From JBCCMB01 sp039026555 (GTDB lineage Bacteria; Pseudomonadota; Alphaproteobacteria; Caulobacterales; Hyphomonadaceae), in assembly GCA_039026555.1 (NCBI GenBank), contig JBCCMB010000010.1, forward strand, positions 1 through 41,606: 41,606 nucleotides of DNA, written 5' to 3'. This document shows, one piece after another, positions 34,808 through 41,606 of this stretch. The position numbers and the translations under genes were made by a program. The notes beneath the pieces were generated by a model that made no database searches, was not told the origin of the DNA, and saw nothing but the letters and a program-made list of their open reading frames with translations. How positions within the stretch are numbered: position 1 is the first letter of the stretch; every line of letters begins with the position of its first letter.

Positions 34808-36208
34808 ATGCAAAGACAAAACGCATCCGACTTGGCGTCGTCCATTCCCGCAAACGCGCCCCTTTTGCTTGATTTCGACCATACTCTGCTGTGCTCCAAC
34901 AGCACCGAGCTTTTCATATCCGAGTGCAAACCTTCTTTTGTGATCGCAATTATCGACTTCGTCGTACGCAAATGCATCCCTTGGCGATTGTCCGGACTGA
35001 ACAATTGGTTCCGGGTTCGGGACTATGTTTGCTGCATGGTCATATTCTTACTAACTCCCTGGAATTTATGGCGTTGGAAGACCATCGCTCCGGATATTTT
35101 TGCGGCTCATGTGAGCAAAGACGTTTCAGCAGCGCTTGATCATTTCCCTGCAAAGCGCACGACGATTATTAGCTTCGGCATGAAGTCAATTATTTCGCCG
35201 ATGATAGCACTCAGCAAATGGCGCGCCACGGACCTCATCGCAACGCCGAACCGCGTCAACATTCAATACTTCAAAAAAGGCAAGCGCGATATCGCCGAAG
35301 ATCATCTTACTGCGCAAACGATCGCTGAGGCGGCGTTCGTTACAGATTCGCTAGACGATCAAGACCTCTTGGAGGTGGTTAGTGAGGGTATCCTTATAGA
35401 GCCCCAGGGGGAACCAGCGAGCGCGTCGGAAACCCTATACCTTCCGCTAAGATACACAGCAAACGCAAAATATTCACGCAACTATATCATCGATCAAACA
35501 TTTTTGGTGGACATATTATTAGCGATCATTTCAGTTTCAATGTTCCTCGAACAAGCTGTTCTTTATACGATCACCGTTCCCTTTTTCATACTATCGCTGA
35601 TGTGCATTTACGAAATCGGCTATTTTGAAAACGACGTTATCGGCGCAAAGAAAGAAAAAAGTCCCACGCTCAAACCAAGCTTTGAGAAGTATCGCGATTT
35701 TCCTGTCGGGAGAAATGCATGGATGTGGGGTGTGTCCACCGGATTAATCGGCTGTGTCCTCGGCGCTCAGCTCGGATTGATACCTGATGGAAAACTCACC
35801 GTCTCCATCCTGATTTGGGGCGGATTGCTACTGCTGACCAGAGGTATATTTTACATCTACAACCGCCTTGGCTCAGCTTGGCGCACTCTTTTTTATCCGC
35901 TGCTTCAAATCATCAAATCAGGAGCCATTTTCCTGATATTCGTTCCCAGCGTTTTTGGCGTTTTAATGACATTTAGCCAAGTTGTTGCAATGTCAGCCAA
36001 CTATACTGCCTACCGTCTCGGTTTAGGCAGAGACATAATCGAAAAAGAGGTGACACGGCTCGGAGTGTTCATAGTCGGCGCTTCTATACTGGTCGCGATA
36101 CGGGGATGGGAGCTAATACTCGATGAGTATTTTGCATTTACGATTTTGTTGCTCTGGGCGTCATTGCGCTTGGCGAAGCCAGCGCTGCGCAAACTGCGTC
36201 AATCCTGA
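34808..36208 (+). CDS. HAD hydrolase fused to UbiA-like membrane domain
   Basis: This 466-residue protein has an N-terminal HAD-type phosphatase domain with motif I LLLDFDHTLL (Asp22, Asp24), a motif II Ser in SFGMKS (122-127), KKGKRD (156-161), and the acidic motif IV TDSLDDQDLL (179-188). After about residue 228 come around seven membrane helices. A loop YEIGYFENDVIGAKKEKSPT (268-287) resembles the first Asp-rich motif of UbiA prenyltransferases, where NDxxDxxxD binds Mg-diphosphate, but it is only partly kept. The protein could handle a polyprenyl-linked glycan intermediate at the membrane. HAD is well supported, UbiA is tentative, and the activity is unknown. Confidence 0.72.
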   Translation: MQRQNASDLASSIPANAPLLLDFDHTLLCSNSTELFISECKPSFVIAIIDFVVRKCIPWRLSGLNNWFRVRDYVCCMVIFLLTPWNLWRWKTIAPDIFAAHVSKDVSAALDHFPAKRTTIISFGMKSIISPMIALSKWRATDLIATPNRVNIQYFKKGKRDIAEDHLTAQTIAEAAFVTDSLDDQDLLEVVSEGILIEPQGEPASASETLYLPLRYTANAKYSRNYIIDQTFLVDILLAIISVSMFLEQAVLYTITVPFFILSLMCIYEIGYFENDVIGAKKEKSPTLKPSFEKYRDFPVGRNAWMWGVSTGLIGCVLGAQLGLIPDGKLTVSILIWGGLLLLTRGIFYIYNRLGSAWRTLFYPLLQIIKSGAIFLIFVPSVFGVLMTFSQVVAMSANYTAYRLGLGRDIIEKEVTRLGVFIVGASILVAIRGWELILDEYFAFTILLLWASLRLAKPALRKLRQS

Positions 36209-36332
36209 CTTTCCTCTCTCATAGTCGACATGATTATGCATCAATCCTCTCAATAGCTGAGATAATGGAAGCGCGTCGCCGAAGTACCCGGCTTTAAAGT
36301 CACTAGATCAACCCTCAAACGGACCTAGATAA

Positions 36333-37253
36333 ATGTCGAAGTTCCATGTTGTTTACCGGTCATACGGACCATCGAACAAAAAGTCCCGCCCTCCATACTT
36401 CAGCAAACTTTTAGCACTTGCGTCTTTAGTGAGGTCCGCCGAAGAAGCGGGATCGCGGGTAAACTTGGTCTTCCTGAACGACGGTCCTATACCAAAAGAA
36501 ATTTTGTCTCTTATGGAGACAGCGGGCGAAGTTGTTAATTACGAACGTCTAGGTTTTAGCGGAAGCTATAAGGAAGGGTTTTCTTTTCCAATTCAGCGGG
36601 ACTGGGACGATGATGATTTTGTTTGGTTTTCTGAAGACGACTATTTGTATAAGCCCAACGCGATACCACGTCTGATCGCCGCTGTTGAACGCCTTCCCTT
36701 CAGCGATTACCTCGCACTGTACGGCGCTATTGGCGATCGCGGACCAGAAGGCGGACCGCTACCAAGTTACGCGCCTGCGCCCAAAGGGTGGAGCGACGAA
36801 CCCGTAGTCGATGTCGACGGTCACAAATGGCGTCGCGGACTAAGCACCACTTCCACATTCGGCGCCAGGGTTCGCGCGATCCGAGAAGACCAAAGGGTGA
36901 TTGTCTGGCCGCTAGCCGCAGGCAAAACCGGATTAGATCATGCTGTTTGTCTCATGTATCAACGCCAAACACCGTACACCTGGTCATCTTTAGCCAAGGA
37001 TCTGTTTTTTGCTTCCGCGGCGCCAAATTTCAATATTCGAGTGAAGCGCTTTTTCGCCGCCCCCATCAGAGGGGCGTTCAATCTTGCGACCTATATGCGG
37101 CCAGACTATAAGCGTCAGCTTTTTACGGCTGACCCGCCGCTTGCAACTCATTTGGAAGATGGAATGTTGGGCTATGGCTCGGATTGGAAGCTTGAAGCTG
37201 AATCTTGTGCGAAATGGGCGGCGAAGCGCGGTATAAAAATAGACTTAGGCTAG
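36333..37253 (+). CDS. Putative GT-A-like glycosyltransferase of unknown family
   Basis: This 306-residue soluble protein has an N-terminal alpha/beta domain. VNLVFLNDGPIPKEI (43-57) and the acidic string FVWFSEDDYLY (96-106) resemble the nucleotide-sugar/metal motif of GT-A enzymes. The rest (ALYGAIGDRGPEGGPLPSY, KWRRGLSTTSTFGARVRA, KTGLDHAVCLMYQ) is distinctive and not in a family I recognise. It could transfer a sugar or a non-sugar group such as phosphate or acyl. It lies between the HAD fusion and the ExoA-like gene in the exopolysaccharide cluster. No membrane segment is seen. Confidence 0.6.
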   Translation: MSKFHVVYRSYGPSNKKSRPPYFSKLLALASLVRSAEEAGSRVNLVFLNDGPIPKEILSLMETAGEVVNYERLGFSGSYKEGFSFPIQRDWDDDDFVWFSEDDYLYKPNAIPRLIAAVERLPFSDYLALYGAIGDRGPEGGPLPSYAPAPKGWSDEPVVDVDGHKWRRGLSTTSTFGARVRAIREDQRVIVWPLAAGKTGLDHAVCLMYQRQTPYTWSSLAKDLFFASAAPNFNIRVKRFFAAPIRGAFNLATYMRPDYKRQLFTADPPLATHLEDGMLGYGSDWKLEAESCAKWAAKRGIKIDLG

Positions 37254-37324
37254 AACGCCGCCGAAGGCGATGAGACCTCAAGCATTGCGCAAGATTTAGA
37301 CGCATCCAAACGAAGTGCGACCTA

Positions 37325-38350
37325 CTAAAAAAAGCGCGTCCGCAACTGCCACAGAAATCCGCTTCCCCAGCTCACGTGCATAATGGGTAGCGTGACAACC
37401 GAAAGCAAAGCGCACACTTTCCTAGTCTGTACAGTTAGAAAAACGGCGCCGGCGAGAATACCCGCCCCGTATAGAAGCGGCGGAAGCGCAGCGAGCGGCG
37501 CCCAAAACGCCGCCAAAAAGCACATCGCCAATCCAATAACGAGCGCGACTGGCGCAAGTTGCCGCGGCGCAGGACGAGCGCCATGCTTCAAAAAAGTCCT
37601 GCAGCGCCCTTTGCCGTAGGAAAAGTATTGCTTCATGAGTTTCAAGGGGGTTCTGCGAGGAAAATACTCGACTTCGATATCACCGGCGAACCAGATCTGC
37701 CCCCCTTGGTTCACCAGACGCATATCGAATTCAGCATCTTCGTTCGCGATAAACGTCTCATCGTATCCGCCGGCGTCACGGAAAGCTGAAAGTCGAAACG
37801 CCGCATGATGCCCATGGTCGACATAGCGTGATTCAGCCCCGACCCTGTGAAGCGAACCGCCAGTCCCCAACTTGCTGTTCGAAGCAGCCGCGACAGCGGT
37901 CTGGAAACAGGTCTGACCTTTACTTTTCAACCTCACGACGACGCTGTCGGCGTCCTGTTCGGACAGGTGCGTCAAAAGCTTGGGTATGTAATCGTCGCTA
38001 TAATGCGAATGCGCGTCGATACGAATAAGAATATTGGATCGCGGATCCGCATTCTGCGCCGCCAAATTTACGCCGGCGCTCTGGATACGATCAGGATTAT
38101 CTAAAAGCTTGATGCGCGCGTCCCGTTCCGCCGCCGCCTCAACGAGCTCCCGCGTAGCATCATCGCTTCCGCCGTCAGCGACGATGATTTCGACAACCTT
38201 GTCAGGCGCCTGGCTGCTCAACTGCTTAAGCAGTCCCTCAATATATGCTTCTTCATTGAGCGTCGGCACCACAACTGACACAAACTGGGCGTTTCCCAAC
38301 GGCTCTGAACGCGAGAACGTTAGTTCAGAATCTTTCAAAACCTTGTTCAT
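37325..38350 (-). CDS. ExoA-like family 2 glycosyltransferase
   Basis: This 341-residue GT-A enzyme has VSVVVPTLNEEAYIEGLL and IIVADGGSDDATRE. The metal motif is RIDAHSHY, with NEDAEFDMRLVNQGG for the catalytic base. The C-terminal YFSYGKGRCRTFLKHGARPAPRQLAP and two or three membrane helices match ExoA of succinoglycan synthesis, which adds a glucose in beta-1,3 linkage. ATG 38350 is preceded by AGGGGA at about 9 bases, so I prefer it to the longer start at 38398. It is the only ExoA-type enzyme in the window. Confidence 0.88.
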   Translation of the reverse strand: MNKVLKDSELTFSRSEPLGNAQFVSVVVPTLNEEAYIEGLLKQLSSQAPDKVVEIIVADGGSDDATRELVEAAAERDARIKLLDNPDRIQSAGVNLAAQNADPRSNILIRIDAHSHYSDDYIPKLLTHLSEQDADSVVVRLKSKGQTCFQTAVAAASNSKLGTGGSLHRVGAESRYVDHGHHAAFRLSAFRDAGGYDETFIANEDAEFDMRLVNQGGQIWFAGDIEVEYFPRRTPLKLMKQYFSYGKGRCRTFLKHGARPAPRQLAPVALVIGLAMCFLAAFWAPLAALPPLLYGAGILAGAVFLTVQTRKVCALLSVVTLPIMHVSWGSGFLWQLRTRFF

Positions 38351-38735
38351 CCCCATCGGTCCCCTACTACACAGCCGCCAGGACGCAAACGCCGTCAATT
38401 TGCAGGATGACGCACATCGATGTTTCTTTTAGCACGATATGTGTCCCCCATCGCCCCGTGTTGTTAAAACTAAGATCAGCAGTTACGGAGGAGGACTTAT
38501 ACAATAAGCAGGGCATTTAAAAATACATTCCACTAATAAGCGAAAATATAGGGATAAAAACAAATAATTGAGTGAAATATAGGCGATTTTCAGTATTCAA
38601 GAAAAAAAATGGGCGCCCGATGTAATTGGGACATGACCAGTTAACCAAATTTGTGATCAGATCGACATCACGCAGAGCACACCTTCGGCGGCGTGGAACT
38701 TGTATATCGACTAGGCGCGCCCGACGGAGGTTCTG
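38351..38735. other. A/T-rich divergent intergenic region
   Basis: The 385-bp gap lies between the ExoA-like gene (minus) and the flippase gene (plus). The middle part (about 38510-38610) is strongly A/T-rich with A-tracts, as expected for a promoter or a bent regulatory region. No gene is supported: the minus-strand frame at 38517-38747 runs into the flippase start and has no protein-like content. Confidence 0.55.
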
Positions 38736-40175
38736 GTGGAAGCTCATAAAAATATCAGATCGTCTGTTCTTTGGGCCCTGCTGGAGAGCGTTGTCTCTCT
38801 GGCTTCAGCGCTCGCCGTAGCTGTAATTGTCGCTCGATTAATCAGCCCGAACGCTTTTGGGATCGCGGCGATCGCCTCGTTCATCGGCATTTTAGCCGAG
38901 ACCTTCATCATTACGACGTTTTGCGAAGCGCTCATACGTCGTCGACGTCTGCAGAACGGCACCGTCGACATCGCGCATACCTCAACATTGATCTTAAGCC
39001 TGGGCATTTATGGCTTGGTTTGCATCGCCGCTTTCGTTGCGGCGCACGCTTACAGCGCGCCCATATTGCTGCCTCTAATTCTGGCGCAAGGAACAAGCTG
39101 TCTATTCCTCGGCTTAAGATGCACTTCTGAAGCCGTTCTTTCCAATCAACTTCAATTTAAAACGCTGTCAATCCGGAGCATATGCGCTAAATCCGCCGGC
39201 GCGGCCGTGTCCATCTACATCGCCTATCAAGGCGGAGGCGCTTGGAGCATCGTGATCGGTAACGTCGCCTTCTCAGCAATAGCGACGGCTTTGGTTCTGA
39301 CAACTGTGCCGCGCCGTCCAAAGCTTCGAATGGATTTGCGCGTGACGCGTCGCCTTTTCAGCTATGGGCGTTTCAGTTTGCTCGACGCGGTTCTTTGGAC
39401 CGCTACGCCTCGATTGTTCGGCTTCCAAGTCGCCTATTTTCAGGGCCTAGACGCTGTCGGGTTCTTAAACTTCGCTTTTCGTATAAACGATACGGTATGC
39501 GCGCTTTTAGGCGCGATAAGCACACGCATGGCTTTGCCTCTCTTGTCGCGTTACACACATGATGAACAACAATTTCGATACGCTTTCCAGCAAGGAACGA
39601 AGTTTGTTTTTCTTCTCGCCGCTCCGGTGTTCATAGGCCTTGCATTGACCAGCAACGACTTAGTGCGACTTCTGGTTGGCCCCGAATGGGAGCCCGCCGG
39701 GATAGCTTTGGCCGCCGCGGCGATCTACTCGCTGTTTAATTTCGCAAGACTTATGGTCCAACCCGCAATTAAGGCGGTCGGAAAACCGAGCAAGCTTGTA
39801 TTGCTGCATACAATCGGACTTTTATATGTATCGCTAGCGTCTGTCGTCGCGGCACCGTTTGGTTTAGAGGGACAGTTAGCGGCTTGGTGCTTATTCGGGC
39901 CGGTGTATTTCGCTGCGAGCGTCTATGTTCTTCACTCCGCCGTGCCTATCCCATTGTCTTATCAGCTCTCTCCCCTAGTGGGAGCCAGCGTCGGCGCTGG
40001 CGTAATGGCTTCAGTTCTACTTGCTGCCCAAGCAGGCTGGCCAGACGCCCCGCCAATCGCATTTCTTGTCGTTCAAATTGTAATGGGCGCGCTTATCTAT
40101 ACGTCGATGTTGTTTGTTCTTGAGCGTAGGTCTCTAATGCAAATTCTCGGACGAGAAGAAGCGCGCCGCTTATAA
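38736..40175 (+). CDS. Wzx-type polysaccharide flippase
   Basis: This 479-residue membrane protein has about twelve to fourteen hydrophobic helices, typical of the MOP/PST superfamily. The N-terminus SSVLWALLESVVSLASALAVAVIVARLISPNAFG and the central FSYGRFSLLDAVLWTATPRLF match Wzx/WzxC-like flippases, which move lipid-linked repeat units across the inner membrane. The GTG start 38736 follows GGAGG with 5 bases spacing. It is a core part of a Wzx/Wzy exopolysaccharide system with the Wzy-like protein and the Wzc-like kinase. Confidence 0.9.
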   Translation: MEAHKNIRSSVLWALLESVVSLASALAVAVIVARLISPNAFGIAAIASFIGILAETFIITTFCEALIRRRRLQNGTVDIAHTSTLILSLGIYGLVCIAAFVAAHAYSAPILLPLILAQGTSCLFLGLRCTSEAVLSNQLQFKTLSIRSICAKSAGAAVSIYIAYQGGGAWSIVIGNVAFSAIATALVLTTVPRRPKLRMDLRVTRRLFSYGRFSLLDAVLWTATPRLFGFQVAYFQGLDAVGFLNFAFRINDTVCALLGAISTRMALPLLSRYTHDEQQFRYAFQQGTKFVFLLAAPVFIGLALTSNDLVRLLVGPEWEPAGIALAAAAIYSLFNFARLMVQPAIKAVGKPSKLVLLHTIGLLYVSLASVVAAPFGLEGQLAAWCLFGPVYFAASVYVLHSAVPIPLSYQLSPLVGASVGAGVMASVLLAAQAGWPDAPPIAFLVVQIVMGALIYTSMLFVLERRSLMQILGREEARRL

Positions 40176-40261
40176 ATCTTCACAGAGCCTTAGGATCAAA
40201 GGGAAGGTCGCAAATAGGAGCGGCTTCCGGCAAAGGCTGTGATGGCTTCTAAAAGCTATTT

Positions 40262-41152
40262 CTAGATCTCAAGCACACGCATGGGCGATAGCTGCTCTTT
40301 CATAATATCTCGTATAGCAAGCCAATTCCCCTTGACCCGCCCACGTCGGTCCACCCAAGGCTCGGGCGCGACGCCGTGAACGTGGTTGGCGATAAAGCAG
40401 CGCAAGATTAGCCGAGTGGCGAACCATAAGCTCATAGATCCCTTTTGCGCGAGATAAATCGGGTTCGCAATTTGCGAATACCCTAAGCGTACACCAGATG
40501 TCCGTCCCCGGGTTACGCCACGATGAACTCCGGCGAACACATTCGTAAGCACGAGGCGCCCCGCCGGAAGCAATCGATTGGCGAAGTCGACATCTTCTTG
40601 CCAACCGTAAAGCGGCAAGTTCTCGTCAAACTCAAGGTCGCCAATAGCGCTGGATCGGTAGACCATATTGCAACCATACAACCCCTCAAGGTCGTCCAGT
40701 ATAGTTGGGTCGGGCTCTGCGTTGGATTCGTATCTCGATATAAGGTCGATCGCGTCGCTGCGCGGTACGCCGCCTCGAGATATCCCATCGGCTAGCAATG
40801 CGCCGTTTACGCCCACGACGTCTTCATTCTCGGTGAAAAAGTCAGCTAGACGTTCAAGACTTGTACGCGCCATCAAATAATCATCGTCGAAAAACGCGAT
40901 GAGATCGCAGTCATCGAGTACAGCGCGCATACCCGTGTTGCGTTGCTTGGGCAGACCAAGTTCTCCCATTACGACACGAGCGTTCCCCCGACGAGACGCT
41001 TCTGGTAAGTCCGCCTCTTCCGAAACCGACAAAACGATGGTTACAGGAGCCAAGGTTTGTCGTTCCAAACTCTCAACCAGATCGCCAACTTCATCAGGGC
41101 GCCCTACGGAAGCGACAACGACTGCAATACGGTTAAGGTGAGATTTCGGCAT
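40262..41152 (-). CDS. Family 2 glycosyltransferase
   Basis: This 296-residue GT-A enzyme has VVVASVGRPDEVGDLVESLERQTL (start of the nucleotide-sugar domain) and the metal motif IAFFDDDYLM. LYGWQEDVDFANRL is the acceptor and base region. The C-terminus is helical with no clear membrane anchor. It adds a sugar of unknown type to the repeat unit. The ATG start 41152 follows GGGATCGCC. It converges on the flippase gene. Confidence 0.88.
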   Translation of the reverse strand: MPKSHLNRIAVVVASVGRPDEVGDLVESLERQTLAPVTIVLSVSEEADLPEASRRGNARVVMGELGLPKQRNTGMRAVLDDCDLIAFFDDDYLMARTSLERLADFFTENEDVVGVNGALLADGISRGGVPRSDAIDLISRYESNAEPDPTILDDLEGLYGCNMVYRSSAIGDLEFDENLPLYGWQEDVDFANRLLPAGRLVLTNVFAGVHRGVTRGRTSGVRLGYSQIANPIYLAQKGSMSLWFATRLILRCFIANHVHGVAPEPWVDRRGRVKGNWLAIRDIMKEQLSPMRVLEI

Positions 41153-41344
41153 GGCGATCCCAAGTGTACCATCTTTGTACTAAACCATTTGATGACCGTT
41201 TGCCTTTCTTGCAAAAGGCGTTAAGTCTGGTCTCATCAACATTTAAAATGCAATCGCGGCGCCGTAGGCTTTCTATGCCTAAACGAAACATAGTCTGGGC
41301 GAGTGTTCCAACAGACTAAATTTGTTTTGATCTCGACCACTTAC
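41153..41344. other. Short gap between the GT2 and the partial membrane gene
   Basis: About 190 bp between two minus-strand genes hold an interrupted inverted repeat (TAGGC....GCCTA near 41265-41281) and otherwise A/T-rich DNA. No gene or clear terminator with a T-tract is seen. Confidence 0.4.
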
Positions 41345-41606
41345 CTAATTTGACGCGGCGATTCTCGCGAGGATTCCTCTCGCGCTCAGAGCACCCGCAC
41401 CCATCGCTGCAGCGCCCGCGAGCGAGAAAGCTGGGCCTATGCCGATTGCAATGGCGAGAAACACTAGCACTCCAAACGCGGCGCAAACCGACGAGCGGCG
41501 AACTAAAAAACGATCAATCCCCGCCAACGCTCCGCCCAAAAGCCAACATGTTGCAAAGACCAACCAAAATATGGGAACGAATTGCCGGTAAACCGAAGGC
41601 CTATAA
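41345..41606 (-). CDS. Partial membrane protein (N-terminus outside window)
   Basis: The C-terminal 86 residues of a minus-strand frame remain open to the window edge. They contain two or three hydrophobic helices (FVPIFWLVFATCWLLGGALAG, then SSVCAAFGVLVFLAIAIGIG) and end RILARIAASN-like with a TAA-type stop at 41345. It belongs to the same membrane-rich neighbourhood but cannot be assigned. The upstream frame reads YRPSVYRQFVPIFW without a stop, so an internal TTG at 41563 is not the real start. Confidence 0.55.
   Translation of the reverse strand, partial: YRPSVYRQFVPIFWLVFATCWLLGGALAGIDRFLVRRSSVCAAFGVLVFLAIAIGIGPAFSLAGAAAMGAGALSARGILARIAASN

Noticed and set aside
38517..38747. A 76-residue minus-strand frame upstream of the flippase gene
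   Set aside because: It overlaps the flippase start antisense, is full of basic runs and has no recognisable domain.

Overview
The window looks like a chromosomal segment of a GC-rich alphaproteobacterium, most likely from the Caulobacterales/Hyphomonadales side (inference). Supporting signs are a single-polypeptide methylmalonyl-CoA mutase with MeaB, a CC0125/CC1285-type lipoprotein, a Tad-domain vWA protein, a TonB-dependent receptor beside a CNT nucleoside transporter, and an ExoA/ExoP-like exopolysaccharide set. I see no rRNA, tRNA, CRISPR array, insertion sequence or phage gene.

Left part (1-25.4 kb), metabolism and envelope. A threonine dehydratase cut by the window edge and a Tad/vWA protein lie on the minus strand. 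On the plus strand come methylmalonyl-CoA mutase (2.9-5.1 kb) and, 5 kb later, its G-protein chaperone MeaB (10.1-11.1 kb). Between them sit an A/T-richer convergent pair of unknown genes (5.1-6.3 kb), a 0.6-kb intergenic stretch packed with palindromes, several small envelope proteins and a TIGR04283-type glycosyltransferase. Next are an OmpA/BON-like protein coupled to a membrane-anchored helix-hairpin-helix protein, a TrmH/SpoU RNA methyltransferase overlapping an RlmI-like methyltransferase, a DUF3253-like protein, a PaaI-like thioesterase, a GST, a CNT transporter with a TonB receptor, and a lipid-type group. That group has an SDR facing an operon of ABM monooxygenase, acyl-CoA dehydrogenase, HD-domain protein and GST-like protein, with a hairpin terminator between them. 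It is followed by a MAPEG protein.

Boundary (25.35-25.76 kb). A frameshifted, 5'-truncated remnant of a GMC oxidoreductase marks the junction with the next region.

Right part (25.8-41.6 kb), an exopolysaccharide cluster of the Wzx/Wzy type in a more A/T-rich and mosaic setting. It has a Wzc/ExoP-like co-polymerase and tyrosine kinase, two overlapping Gfo/Idh/MocA sugar oxidoreductases, a secreted GH26-like glycoside hydrolase, a GT-B glycosyltransferase, a Wzy-like polymerase, a HAD domain fused to a UbiA-like membrane domain, an unassigned GT-A-like protein, an ExoA-like GT2, a Wzx flippase, another GT2 and a partial membrane protein at the right edge. The priming phosphoglycosyltransferase and the Wza-type export protein are not in the window. 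The most unusual items are the HAD-UbiA-like fusion, the acidic insertion in the Wzc-like protein, and the Gfo/Idh-Gfo/Idh-hydrolase module.
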